A stretch of DNA of 33,404 bases from JAGVVZ01 sp964372465 (GCA_964372465.1 CAYJRA010000008.1:1-33404); one strand, 5' to 3'; numbered from the stretch's first letter, positions 1 to 7,793 are shown. The notes: a model not told the origin generated them from the letters alone. A program made the numbers and translations.

Positions 1-721
1 CCACAATTACTTTAGTCACCAAACCCTTTGACATGGCATATCCTACTGCTGTATCTGGGATCAAGCTGACATCAATACCGTCATGTTTTAGCTCAAAGGC
101 AGTAAGGCGCGAGCCTTGCATTACTGGCCTTGTCTCTGTTGCAATTACTTTGATCTGTTTTCCATTCTCTTTAGTTGCACGAATGACCCCTAGTGCAGTT
201 CCATATCCTACAGTAGCAAGCGCTCCTGCGTTACAGTGAGTCATTATGGTATCATTGTTCTCAAACAATTCTGCACCATGTTTTCCCATCTTCATGTTTG
301 TTTGAACATCTTCTTTTGCCATCTTTTGTGCTGTTTGAATGACAGATTTTTTAATTTCTGAAACATCGTTGCCTTCTTTTGCTACGTTCATTATTTTTTC
401 AAGACCCCACCCCAAATTCATTGCAGTAGGTCTTGTTTCAAAAAGGACTTTCCTTGCCTTTTCTAGGTCATCTAGAAGTTTTTCTTTTGTCTTTGCCTTA
501 CTTTTCAATGCTGCCAATGCTAGTCCGAATGCGCCTGATACTCCAATGGCAGGTGCACCTCTCACAACGAGTGTCTTGATAGCTTTTGCTACATCTCTAT
601 AGTTCTTGTATTTTACAAATACGAGATTGTTTGGCAATTTAGTTTGGTCTATCATAACAACAGCATTATTCTTCCATTCTACTGTTCTAAGACTAGAGTG
701 AATCTTCGTTTTTTGCTTCAA
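1..721 (-). CDS. mtnA: S-methyl-5-thioribose-1-phosphate isomerase, partial (eIF2B-like)
   Basis: MtnA interconverts methylthioribose-1-phosphate and methylthioribulose-1-phosphate in methionine salvage in the cytoplasm. About 240 N-terminal residues of the usual ~350 are visible; the 3' end lies outside the window. The N-terminus has the MtnA-type beta hairpin (TVEWKNNAVVMIDQTKLP, about residues 13-30), then RGAPAIG at 54-60 and THCNAGALAT at 161-170, which carries the expected catalytic Cys163. TETRPVMQGSRLTAFEL follows at about 195-211. The start is a TTG at 721, overlapping the stop of the upstream gene by 4 nt, which suggests translational coupling; no ATG precedes the conserved N-terminus. 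The related archaeal ribose-1,5-bisphosphate isomerase is the alternative, but the N-terminal segment favours MtnA. This is the only clear housekeeping gene in the window. Confidence 0.88.
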   Translation of the reverse strand, partial: MKQKTKIHSSLRTVEWKNNAVVMIDQTKLPNNLVFVKYKNYRDVAKAIKTLVVRGAPAIGVSGAFGLALAALKSKAKTKEKLLDDLEKARKVLFETRPTAMNLGWGLEKIMNVAKEGNDVSEIKKSVIQTAQKMAKEDVQTNMKMGKHGAELFENNDTIMTHCNAGALATVGYGTALGVIRATKENGKQIKVIATETRPVMQGSRLTAFELKHDGIDVSLIPDTAVGYAMSKGLVTKVIV

Positions 722-1497
722 TACTTCTTACCTTGAGCTAGTCGTTTTTTTAGAACCTTTGCATAATCTGAATTGATCTCTTTTATGAGGTCTAGTGTAT
801 CGTTTTTTATCAAATCAAGATTTGGAATCACGCAATGCCTACCAATGAATCCAGGAAACATCTTTGGTCTATTTCCAAGATATTTATGGATCTCATCTGC
901 AAAGGACCACATCTCATCGTAATCCACTTTATTTTTAATCGCAATCATGTTACTAAGTTGGGCATAGTTAATTAGCCAACCATAGTATGACGTATCAACT
1001 ATTATTTTTGCAAGCTCAAGTGTAAGTGGGCTAGACATCTTTCTTGTTTTTAATCCACATTTTTTCATCAATTTTACATATGTTGATAATGCCCAGTTTT
1101 TCCTTGGTGCATTAGATTCGATTGCGTAAAATTTTTTATATCTTTTCAGATCATAAAGCATTCTTTTATGTATACCCCTTGTTGCACTGTAAATAATTGG
1201 AATTGGAATCTTAGATTGTAGGTTTTTTGTAGTACCGGGACTTATTGTACTATGAATAATAATTCCTTCTGGATTGAACTCGTGATACAATGAAATTACA
1301 TTAGAGATGAAGTTTTTGGTAAATGGGATACATATATGTAGAAACAGAGTGTCTAGTTTTTCATATTTTTTAAACTTCTTTTTGTCTACTAGTTTTGGAT
1401 TAATGTCGTATCCTACTGTTAGTACGTGCTTTGAAATTAGTTGCAAAATAGGGGTTCCTATCTCGCCTAATCCTGCTACAACATTTTTCTTTACCAA
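718..1497 (-). CDS. short UDP-glucose/GDP-mannose dehydrogenase-like protein
   Basis: The protein has 259 residues with a Rossmann motif GLGEIG at 9-14. A central helical region follows, then FPGFIGRHCVIPNLDL at 214-229, which matches the active-site block of UDP-glucose/GDP-mannose dehydrogenases (normally GGHCxPxD) and keeps the cysteine (Cys222). The C-terminal UDP-binding domain of true dehydrogenases (usual length 400-450) is missing, so oxidation of a nucleotide sugar at C6 is doubtful. It may be a stand-alone NAD-dependent oxidoreductase of unknown substrate. The start is a TTG at 1497; the nearby ATG is in another frame. Its stop overlaps the mtnA start by 4 nt, so the two are probably co-expressed. 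The family-level call is fair; the substrate is unknown. Confidence 0.7.
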   Translation of the reverse strand: MVKKNVVAGLGEIGTPILQLISKHVLTVGYDINPKLVDKKKFKKYEKLDTLFLHICIPFTKNFISNVISLYHEFNPEGIIIHSTISPGTTKNLQSKIPIPIIYSATRGIHKRMLYDLKRYKKFYAIESNAPRKNWALSTYVKLMKKCGLKTRKMSSPLTLELAKIIVDTSYYGWLINYAQLSNMIAIKNKVDYDEMWSFADEIHKYLGNRPKMFPGFIGRHCVIPNLDLIKNDTLDLIKEINSDYAKVLKKRLAQGKKY

Positions 1498-1551
1498 ATC
1501 ATGAGAAGTTTGTTAATACTCCTAAATTAACCAATAGGCAAGATACTGAAA

Positions 1552-1644
1552 ATGATCAATCAAGATCTTAAACCCGTAATCATGTGTACGCTTGATGTAA
1601 GGCTTAAGAATAAATTGAAAGTTACAATTAATGAAGCTAATTGA
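1552..1644 (+). CDS. possible 30-residue leader ORF upstream of formyltransferase
   Basis: A small ATG-initiated frame of 30 codons fills most of the spacer before the formyltransferase. Its TGA stop overlaps the TTG start of that gene in a TTGA tetranucleotide, the geometry of translational coupling. The peptide (beginning MINQDLKPVIMCTLDVRLK) is not recognised and has no signal or membrane segment. It could be a real leader peptide or a chance frame; only the overlap argues for it. Confidence 0.25.
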   Translation: MINQDLKPVIMCTLDVRLKNKLKVTINEAN

Positions 1645-2099
1645 TACGTGTTTATACTAAGACGAGGCATATATCAAAAATAAAAAATTTTTTGGATTCA
1701 TTAAATCTAGAGTACGAGATTTACACTGTAAAAGATGATCCGCATACCAGACATTTTGATCTTGGAGTTTCCTATTGTTATCCAAGAAAAATTACTGAGC
1801 CATTATTATCAATACCAAAGAAGGGGTTTATCAATTACCACCCTGCTCCGTTACCTAAATACAAGGGACCTACAGAGCTTGATGAGGCAATAAAAAATAA
1901 AGAAATTCATTGGGGAGTCACAGTTCATTATATGGATAAAGATTATGATACAGGACCCATAATCAAAGTTAAAAGATTTGATCTGCATGAACCGCCTACA
2001 TCTCCACAAGAATTAGGTGCAGTATCACATTATTTTCTATTTCAACTTTTTAAAGAAACAATATTAGACATTTATAATGGAAAAGTTACAGATGTATGA
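1641..2099 (+). CDS. formyltransferase domain protein (amino-sugar N-formyltransferase-like)
   Basis: The 152-residue protein belongs to the formyltransferase N domain family, which transfers a formyl group from N10-formyltetrahydrofolate. The catalytic triad is visible: Asn65 and His67 in FINYHPAPLPKYKG and Asp103 in DYDTGP. The 38-residue spacing from Asn to Asp matches methionyl-tRNA formyltransferase. It lacks the tRNA-binding C-terminal domain and is shorter than most sugar N-formyltransferases (about 240 or more), so only a minimal catalytic core remains. Placed next to nonulosonate genes, it probably formylates an amino sugar or its nucleotide-linked precursor (inference). The start is a TTG at 1641; there is no upstream in-frame ATG. 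It converges on the NeuC-type gene with a 21-nt gap. Confidence 0.8.
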   Translation: MIRVYTKTRHISKIKNFLDSLNLEYEIYTVKDDPHTRHFDLGVSYCYPRKITEPLLSIPKKGFINYHPAPLPKYKGPTELDEAIKNKEIHWGVTVHYMDKDYDTGPIIKVKRFDLHEPPTSPQELGAVSHYFLFQLFKETILDIYNGKVTDV

Positions 2100-2120
2100 C
2101 AATCAAAGTATGTATGATTA

Positions 2121-3272
2121 TTAATAAAAGATTTGTTTCTCTATTAATTCATTATTGATATTTATTTGTTCAAGATGTTTTACAATTTTTTTAGAAGCTG
2201 TGCCGTCTCCATAAATATATTTATTAACAGATTTTCCTTGTTTTTTTGATTTTAGTGCTTTCAATATTGCCAGATAAATTGATTTTACAGATTTACCATC
2301 TACGTCTAAAACATTTCGACTTTTTTCTCGGTCTTTTTGTCGTATGCCAATATTAACGACTGGAATGTTAAAATAACTTGCTTCTATTAGTCCACTACTA
2401 GAATTACCTACTAGTACACCACAGTTTTGTAGCATTCCAAGATAATCACGTCTCATTATAGTGGAATGCATTTTGATAAAGCCATATTTTCTTGAATAAG
2501 ATTTCAAATTCTCGAAAATTTTCTTATTTCCTGCATCAGAATTAGGTGCAATAGTAATAGTTGGTCTTTTCAGCTTGACAATAGCTTTCAATGTATTAAG
2601 AATTTGTTTTTCACTTTGTTCAACTTGCGTAGTGACGGGATGTTGAACTAATAAAATTTCATTTCTGGAAAAACCCAGGCCATATTTTCTTTTGAGCTCG
2701 TTTTTATTTGCGATATCGTTATTAACTACTTCATCTATGCCGGGGGAACCAGTGAGAAAAATGTATTGTGGATTTTCTCCCATTTTGATAATTCTTTCTT
2801 TACTTTTTTTTGTGGCTGCAAAATGAATGTTTGAAATTTTCGTAATTGCATGTCTGTTATATTCGTCCAAACCCCCTGATTTATCACCACCATGTAAATG
2901 CGCATTTGGTATATTCAGATGATATGCAGCTATAGCAGATGCTAACTGTTCGTCTCGGTCTCCAAATACCAAATTAATATCAGGTTTTAGGTTATGCATT
3001 ATTTTAGAAAATTTGACAATTCCTTCCCCTAAGGCTTTTGCCATAAAATAGGTAGTATCTTGCTTTGGTATCATATCGATTTTTGCAAATATCTCAAATC
3101 CATCTTTTTTTATCTCCTTAATTGTCATTCCATGTTTCTTCGATAAATGCATGCCAGTAACAATCAGGTATAGATCTAATTTTTTGCTTGCACATATAGC
3201 GTGTAGAACTGGTCTTAGTATACCATAATCAGCTCTTGTACCAGTAGTAACTAAGATTTTCCTTTTTATCAT
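2121..3272 (-). CDS. neuC: UDP-N-acetylglucosamine 2-epimerase, hydrolysing (NeuC/LegG-type)
   Basis: This family removes the nucleotide diphosphate and inverts C2 of a UDP-HexNAc to give a free ManNAc-type sugar, the substrate for NeuB. With the ATG at 3272 the protein has 383 residues, the family norm. Motifs seen are GTRADYG (11-17), GDRDE (104-108), HGGD (127-130), DEYNRHAITK (136-145), HPVTT (211-215) and GNSSSGLIEA (289-298). The UDP-binding GNSSSG loop is intact; the usual HGGE is HGGD here. An upstream TTG at 3305 would add 11 residues before the conserved start and is less likely. The gene is divergent from the short neuB with a spacer under 100 bases. Whether the substrate is UDP-GlcNAc (neuraminate) or the diamino sugar (legionaminate) cannot be told from sequence; nearby dehydratase and aminotransferase genes favour the latter. 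Confidence 0.9.
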   Translation of the reverse strand: MIKRKILVTTGTRADYGILRPVLHAICASKKLDLYLIVTGMHLSKKHGMTIKEIKKDGFEIFAKIDMIPKQDTTYFMAKALGEGIVKFSKIMHNLKPDINLVFGDRDEQLASAIAAYHLNIPNAHLHGGDKSGGLDEYNRHAITKISNIHFAATKKSKERIIKMGENPQYIFLTGSPGIDEVVNNDIANKNELKRKYGLGFSRNEILLVQHPVTTQVEQSEKQILNTLKAIVKLKRPTITIAPNSDAGNKKIFENLKSYSRKYGFIKMHSTIMRRDYLGMLQNCGVLVGNSSSGLIEASYFNIPVVNIGIRQKDREKSRNVLDVDGKSVKSIYLAILKALKSKKQGKSVNKYIYGDGTASKKIVKHLEQININNELIEKQIFY

Positions 3273-3369
3273 ATATGTGATAATAAACATGTTTGAACTA
3301 TACAATATTATAACATTTCATTTGCTTAAAGCATATTAAATCAAGATAAGTTTTTAACTAAAGTGTTAT
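3273..3369 (+). promoter_or_regulatory. short divergent spacer between NeuC-type and short NeuB genes
   Basis: About 97 AT-rich bases between two divergent start codons must hold promoters for both units. CTTAAAGCATATTAAATC near 3325-3342 is a possible TATA region for the rightward NeuB-NeuA unit, 28-45 bases from its ATG. No clear operator repeat was seen. Confidence 0.25.
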
Positions 3370-4095
3370 ATGTTCAAAAGAAAAATGATGAGAAATATGA
3401 TTTTTGTCGTTGCAGAAATTGGTGTAAACTGGGACGGTGATTTTGATTTGGCAAAGGTTATGATGAAAAGTGCAAAAAAAGTAGGTTGTAATGCAGTAAA
3501 ATTTCAGGCATTTGATGAAAATATGGTTAAAGATCATCCAGAAAGATCCCGTTTAATCAAAACTGCAATATCGAAAACAAATATAGAAACCATAAACGAG
3601 ATAGCAAAATCTATTGGAATAGAATGGTTTTGCACTCCAATGTACCTTGGGGCAGTTGATCTTTTAGATCCTTTTGTTAAAAGATTCAAAATTAGAGAAA
3701 TTGATGGAAGACCTTTATTAAGAAATAAAACAACTTCCTTATTAGAACACATGTTAAAAACAAATAAAGAAATAATTGTCAGTAGTGAAACATCGCCAAT
3801 TGCAAGCAAGTATTTTAAGCATCCGCAAATAAAATGGCTTTATTGTGTTCCTAAATATCCATGCGCTCTTAATGATTTAGATTTTAGAAACATGAAGGAT
3901 TTTTCTGGTTTTTCAAACCACTCTCCTTTCATCATTGCACCAGTAACAGCTGCTATCCTAGGAGCAAAAATAATAGAAGTTCATGTTACTGCTGATAAAT
4001 CAAAAGATTTTGTTGATAATAATGTGAGCCTTGATTATTCTGAACTTCAAGAAATGATAGAACTAATTAGTCTTTCTGAAAAAATAAAACGATAG
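3370..4095 (+). CDS. short N-acetylneuraminate synthase-like protein lacking the SAF domain
   Basis: The 241 residues cover only the TIM-barrel half of NeuB, which condenses a ManNAc-type sugar with phosphoenolpyruvate. The hallmarks are VVAEIGVNWDGD (13-24), KFQAF (44-48), PKYPC (161-165), FSNHS (181-185) and EVHVTADK (203-210). The two histidines that bind the metal in NeuB are kept (184 and 205). The preceding Asp of SDHS is Asn, and EKH has become EVH. The C-terminal antifreeze-like SAF domain (about 60 residues), which supplies an arginine to the neighbouring active site of the dimer, is absent. A normal stop codon ends the frame and the downstream sequence goes straight into the NeuA gene, so this is not an obvious truncation. 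It may be active with a partner or have a changed role. Several ATGs near 3370-3400 could be the start. Confidence 0.8.
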   Translation: MFKRKMMRNMIFVVAEIGVNWDGDFDLAKVMMKSAKKVGCNAVKFQAFDENMVKDHPERSRLIKTAISKTNIETINEIAKSIGIEWFCTPMYLGAVDLLDPFVKRFKIREIDGRPLLRNKTTSLLEHMLKTNKEIIVSSETSPIASKYFKHPQIKWLYCVPKYPCALNDLDFRNMKDFSGFSNHSPFIIAPVTAAILGAKIIEVHVTADKSKDFVDNNVSLDYSELQEMIELISLSEKIKR

Positions 4096-4135
4096 TTTGA
4101 AAATTGTTATTAACGCCAAAGAGAGGATTTAACTT

Positions 4136-4837
4136 ATGAAACCTATTTGCTTCATTGGTGCTCGTGGTGGATCAAAAGGAGTACCAAAAAAAAATATTAG
4201 ATTGTTAAATGGCATACCCTTAATAGCATATACTATAGAAGCTGCCATACATTCAAATATTTTTAGTGATATCATAGTATCGACAGAAGATACTGAAATA
4301 GCTAACATTGCAAAAAAATATGGGGCAACGGTTCCATTCATTCGCCCAAAAAGATTAGCTACCTCCACATCTGGGATGGATGATGTAATCATGCATGCAA
4401 TTAAAAAACTATATTCGTTAGGATACAAATTCGATGTTTTGGTTAATCGCGATTGTACTGTACCATTTATTCGTAATATCGATATTGTCGGTTCAATTAA
4501 ATTATTGGAGAGAAGGAAATGTGATGCAGTATATGCAGTTTATAGGCATCATCACAATCCATATTTCAACATGATGGAACCTGATTCAAAAGGTTTCTTG
4601 AGGTATAGTAAAAGTTTAGGGAAACGGATTAATCGTCGACAAGATGCGCCAATAGTATATCAACTAAATGGTTTGTTCACAATATCTATTAATAAATTGC
4701 TAAAATATGGTAAGTGGCATATGCCAAAGATACTTCCCTATGAAATTCCACCTGAAACCGGCTTCATGATAGATACAGAATTTGAATTTCAAATCGCTAA
4801 AATGATTGCAAGACAAAAAATAAGAATTAAGTTTTGA
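4136..4837 (+). CDS. neuA: CMP-nonulosonate cytidylyltransferase (NeuA/LegF-type)
   Basis: The enzyme activates a nonulosonic acid with CTP to CMP-sugar, the donor for sialyl-type transferases. The 233-residue length is normal for the family. The CTP-binding loop GARGGSKGVPKKN lies at 8-20, and an acidic motif MIDTEFEFQIA near 211-221 fits the C-terminal part of CMP-sialate synthetases. A run of nine A encodes part of the PKKN loop but stays in frame. The ATG start lies 40 nt downstream of the short neuB on the same strand, so the two are probably one transcription unit. The exact sugar (neuraminate, legionaminate or another) is not determined. Confidence 0.9.
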   Translation: MKPICFIGARGGSKGVPKKNIRLLNGIPLIAYTIEAAIHSNIFSDIIVSTEDTEIANIAKKYGATVPFIRPKRLATSTSGMDDVIMHAIKKLYSLGYKFDVLVNRDCTVPFIRNIDIVGSIKLLERRKCDAVYAVYRHHHNPYFNMMEPDSKGFLRYSKSLGKRINRRQDAPIVYQLNGLFTISINKLLKYGKWHMPKILPYEIPPETGFMIDTEFEFQIAKMIARQKIRIKF

Positions 4838-4858
4838 ATAATTACACAATAACTATTT

Positions 4859-5680
4859 TTACCACGCTGTCCATCCACCGTCCACTATTAAATTGGATCC
4901 CGTTACATATGATGAAGCGTCTGACGCAAGAAACAATAATGCGCCATCATAATCTTCTTTTCTTGCCATTCTGCCCAACATTGTTTTTTCTGAATATTTT
5001 TCAACGAATTTCTTATCTTTATGTAGTTTTGCATCAAAAACGCCTCCAAGAGTAAGTGTATTTACTCTAATATTTTTCCGGTTCCAATATGCCGCCAAAT
5101 AACGGGTTAGATTCACCATAGCGCCCTTTGTTGCAGCATAAAAAGCAGGAGAGTTTAATCTACTGTTACCATAAATTCTTTGATCAGCGCCGACAATTCC
5201 ATATATTGACGAAATATTTACAATCACGCCTTTGTTCTGTTTTGACATTATGTTACCAATTTCTTTACAACATAAGAATAGTCCTGTAAGATTTACTGCA
5301 ATAGTTTGTTCCCATAATTCTAATGGATATTTTTCAAAAGGTGCATCTCTTTGTGGATGATTTCTTGGAAGAAAATGTGCATTATTAATTAAGATGTCAA
5401 TTCTTTTGTATTTTGCTAAAACATCTTTCGTTAGTTTCCTTACCGCTGATTGTTTAGATATATCAACATTATATGAAATTGGATGTGTATGATATTTTTT
5501 AATTAATGCAGATTCCAGATTTTTATTTTTTTTACTTTCAATGTCTACCAAAACAACATTTGCGCCAGCTGCACTTAGAACATGAGCAAATCTAGTACCT
5601 AAATAGCCTGCAGAACCAGTTAGAATAACAGTTTTATTTTTTAAACTAAATATATTATTAATAAAATTCATTTTTATCAA
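4859..5680 (-). CDS. short-chain dehydrogenase/reductase (PtmA-like)
   Basis: This is a classical SDR of 273 residues. It has a cofactor-binding TGSAGYLG at 21-28, NNA at 99-101, catalytic Ser near 157-158, YAATK (Tyr181, Lys185) and a C-terminal VDGGW typical of the family. Substrate cannot be read from the sequence. SDRs of this type (PtmA in Campylobacter) accompany legionaminate genes, which fits the neighbouring CMP-sugar synthetase and Gfo/Idh gene. Its TTG start at 5680 overlaps the Gfo/Idh stop by 4 nt; an ATG at 5671 is an equally good start. It converges on neuA with a gap of 21 nt. Confidence 0.85.
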   Translation of the reverse strand: MIKMNFINNIFSLKNKTVILTGSAGYLGTRFAHVLSAAGANVVLVDIESKKNKNLESALIKKYHTHPISYNVDISKQSAVRKLTKDVLAKYKRIDILINNAHFLPRNHPQRDAPFEKYPLELWEQTIAVNLTGLFLCCKEIGNIMSKQNKGVIVNISSIYGIVGADQRIYGNSRLNSPAFYAATKGAMVNLTRYLAAYWNRKNIRVNTLTLGGVFDAKLHKDKKFVEKYSEKTMLGRMARKEDYDGALLFLASDASSYVTGSNLIVDGGWTAW

Positions 5681-6702
5681 TCTAGCATTATTATTTTTTT
5701 AATTTGTGAGGATCTTTTTATTGCAAGAGCCATCTCTAACGTTTTAGCACCATGAAAAACATCATTTATTGATTTCACTTTTTTGTCCATACATTTAAGA
5801 AAATGAGATAGTTCTTCAATATACATATTGTTATTATCATAATTTTTGAGTTTCAATTTTTCAATCCATTTTTTCTTTTTGAAATCATATATTTTGACTA
5901 CGTTTACATTGAAATCCCAATAAATTGTTCCTTTTGTACCTATAATTTTACATGTACGGATACTGGGTTTTTGAAAATAATCTAAATGTACTTCAGCCAC
6001 AATGTTATTTTTAAATCGTAATAAAATAGCAGATAAATCTTCTACAGAAAGATTCAGATTACTAAATTTGCCAGTCATGGAAAAAATTTCTTTAACATTA
6101 CCAAAAAACCAATACAAGTAATCTATCTCATGAAGACATGTCAATACTACTCCCCCCCCCAAAGATTTGCGCGACGCATAACTATTTTGATATTTTTCAT
6201 CTGGATGCCATTCAGGTAGAAAGGAACCATTCTCAACACGAGCAGAGATTATTCTTCCGATCTCATTTTTAGAAACAATTTCTTTTATTTTTCTTAAACA
6301 TGGATGAAATCTTAGGTGGAAGCCCATTAACGTTATAAGCTTTCTTTTTTTTACTATGTTTAACAAAGTTTGGACTCCATCTAACGTATCAGATAGGGGT
6401 TTTTCTATCAATAAATTAATTCCAGAATTTGCTAATTGGATTGCGGTTTTAATGTGTAAGCTTGTGACATTGGTTATAATTGCAAAATCTGGTTTTTCTT
6501 TAAGGCATTTTTCTATGGAATCAAATATTTTGCATTTTTTTTTTCTTAAGAATGCATCATACTTACGATTAGTATAAACTAAAATTTCCACTTTAGGAAA
6601 AGAGGATAGATTAGATATATGGCGCTGTCCTATTGAACCATATCCTATAACAAGAGCCTTCAAACATCTTTCAAGAACAGAAGTTGGATATTTAGTTTTC
6701 AA
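5677..6702 (-). CDS. Gfo/Idh/MocA-family NAD(P)-dependent sugar oxidoreductase
   Basis: The 341-residue protein has a Rossmann fingerprint GYGSIGQRH (20-28), the family's EKPL (100-103, with the conserved Lys101) and a C-terminal substrate domain with HEIDYL (191-196). Members oxidise or reduce sugars or nucleotide sugars at C2, C3 or similar positions. Together with the overlapping SDR it resembles the ptmF/ptmA pair found in Campylobacter legionaminate clusters (recalled from memory, not searched). The TTG at 6702 gives 13 extra residues; a second TTG at 6663 would start right before the Rossmann strand (LKALVIGYG) and may be the true start. A run of nine G on the coding strand (6152-6160) encodes Leu-Gly-Gly-Gly at 181-184, an unusual tract in this AT-rich sequence. 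Confidence 0.87.
   Translation of the reverse strand: MKTKYPTSVLERCLKALVIGYGSIGQRHISNLSSFPKVEILVYTNRKYDAFLRKKKCKIFDSIEKCLKEKPDFAIITNVTSLHIKTAIQLANSGINLLIEKPLSDTLDGVQTLLNIVKKRKLITLMGFHLRFHPCLRKIKEIVSKNEIGRIISARVENGSFLPEWHPDEKYQNSYASRKSLGGGVVLTCLHEIDYLYWFFGNVKEIFSMTGKFSNLNLSVEDLSAILLRFKNNIVAEVHLDYFQKPSIRTCKIIGTKGTIYWDFNVNVVKIYDFKKKKWIEKLKLKNYDNNNMYIEELSHFLKCMDKKVKSINDVFHGAKTLEMALAIKRSSQIKKIIMLD
6152..6160 (-). repeat. poly-G tract (G9) inside the Gfo/Idh gene
   Basis: Nine consecutive C on the plus strand (G on the coding strand) lie in frame within the oxidoreductase gene. In low-GC genomes such tracts are rare and prone to slipped-strand errors, which would switch the gene off by frameshift. 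Confidence 0.9.
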
Positions 6703-6919
6703 CTTAAATGCTTAGTTATAATTACAAAGTTCTTTCTGTTATTGAACAGTATAGGAATAATCGAAAAAATCCTATAATGTTATATTCTCCTTCTTTCATC
6801 AAGTTCATAAATCAACAAGTAAGAAAAACCGATAATGCAAGTATATAATACAGTTAAATTTATTCAATTTATAGATAAAAATAAAAGGATAGAATGAGTT
6901 TCGTAAGTACCTACTACAA
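6703..6919 (+). promoter_or_regulatory. divergent intergenic region with inverted repeat and TATA-like box
   Basis: This 217-base spacer separates the leftward oxidoreductase pair from the rightward dehydratase. It holds a perfect inverted repeat TATAGGA / TCCTATA (6750-6756 and 6770-6776, loop 13), a possible operator. A TATA-like AGTATATAAT near 6840-6849 lies about 70-80 bases upstream of the dehydratase ATG. A 9-codon frame beginning at 6894 ends at the dehydratase start and is probably chance. The promoter call is by eye only. Confidence 0.3.
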
Positions 6920-7793
6920 ATGAAAAAGAAAAAATTTGTTAATTCAATTACTAATGAATTAAAAAATAAAACAGTTCTGATTACGGGAGGTGCAGGTAGT
7001 ATTGGAACCGCTTTAACAAAAAAAAATCCTAGGCTACCCAGTAAGATCTGTAAGAATTTTAGATATAGATGAACATGCATTATTTAGACTGAAACGTTCT
7101 ATAAATGACACCCAGTTAAGACTGCTTTTAGGTAGCATATTGGATAAAGATAGAATTGAAATGGCGGGATACAAAACAGATATCATTTTTCATGTTGCAG
7201 CTGTAAAAAATATTGAGATTTCTGAATTCAACCCGATTGAGACTGTAGACACAAACATTAATGGAACCATAAACATGATTAAAATGTCAATAAAGAATAA
7301 ACCACAAAAATTCCTTAATATAAGTACAGATAAAGCTGCTGAACCTTCAACACTTTATGGAAACACAAAGCAACTTAGTGAGCGATTGATTAGCTGGGCA
7401 GGAATTCATATTGATCCAACTAAATTTGCTTCTGCACGTTTCGGAAACGTGATTGAAGCTAGAGGAAATGTTTTTGAAGTTTGGGATGAAGAGATGAAAA
7501 ATAACAGACCTTTATCTATAACCCATCCGTTAGTGAAGAGGTATTTCTTCCATGTAGATGAGGCTGCGGATTTCATTTTACAATGCTTACCATTAATCAA
7601 TCAAGGTGAGATATTTGTTCCAAAAATGAAATCGTATAATGTCAAAGAATTAGCTATGAATATTTCAAAAAATCATAAAATTATAGGATTAAGACAAGGA
7701 GAAAAAATAGATGAAGTGTTAATAACAAAAGCAGAAAGAAAGATCGCAGAAGAGAAAAAGAACATGTGGATTATTAAACAATACATACCGTAA
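6920..7793 (+). pseudogene. frameshifted NAD-dependent nucleotide-sugar 4,6-dehydratase-like gene
   Basis: The reading frame from ATG 6920 encodes the Rossmann start of an extended SDR (TVLITGGAGSIGTALTKK, residues 18-35), then reaches TGA at 7070-7072 after 50 residues. Removing one A from the A9 run at 7018-7026 joins it to the downstream frame (ILGYPVRSVRILDIDEHAL and onward), giving one continuous protein of 290 residues ending at TAA 7791-7793. The downstream part carries HVAAVKN, STDKAAEPS and the catalytic YGNTK, as in PseB/LegB/FlaA1-type UDP-HexNAc 4,6-dehydratases, and is paralogous to the intact gene at 26404. Because both halves are well conserved, the break is recent, a sequencing error, or rescued by slippage on the A-run. 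It would supply the first step of a legionaminate- or pseudaminate-type pathway. An internal ATG at 7161 cannot rescue activity since the cofactor-binding motif lies upstream. Confidence 0.8.
7018..7026 (+). repeat. A9 homopolymer at the dehydratase frameshift
   Basis: Nine A; eight would keep the gene in frame. This is a classic site for polymerase slippage in replication or transcription, and for sequencing error. Confidence 0.9.

Noticed and set aside
33..602. Two plus-strand frames (68 and 87 residues) opposite mtnA
   Set aside because: They are antisense to conserved mtnA motifs and show no family pattern.
4187..4195. A9 run in the neuA gene as a second frameshift
   Set aside because: The run stays in frame and the full CMP-sugar synthetase motif reads through it; it only shows that A9 runs are tolerated in this region.
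6894..6923. 9-codon ATG frame just before the dehydratase
   Set aside because: It is too short, its stop overlaps the dehydratase start, and there is no other support for it.
6805..7080. 91-residue minus-strand frame opposite the dehydratase N-terminus
   Set aside because: It is antisense to clear Rossmann-fold coding sequence and has low-complexity hydrophobic composition; judged a shadow.
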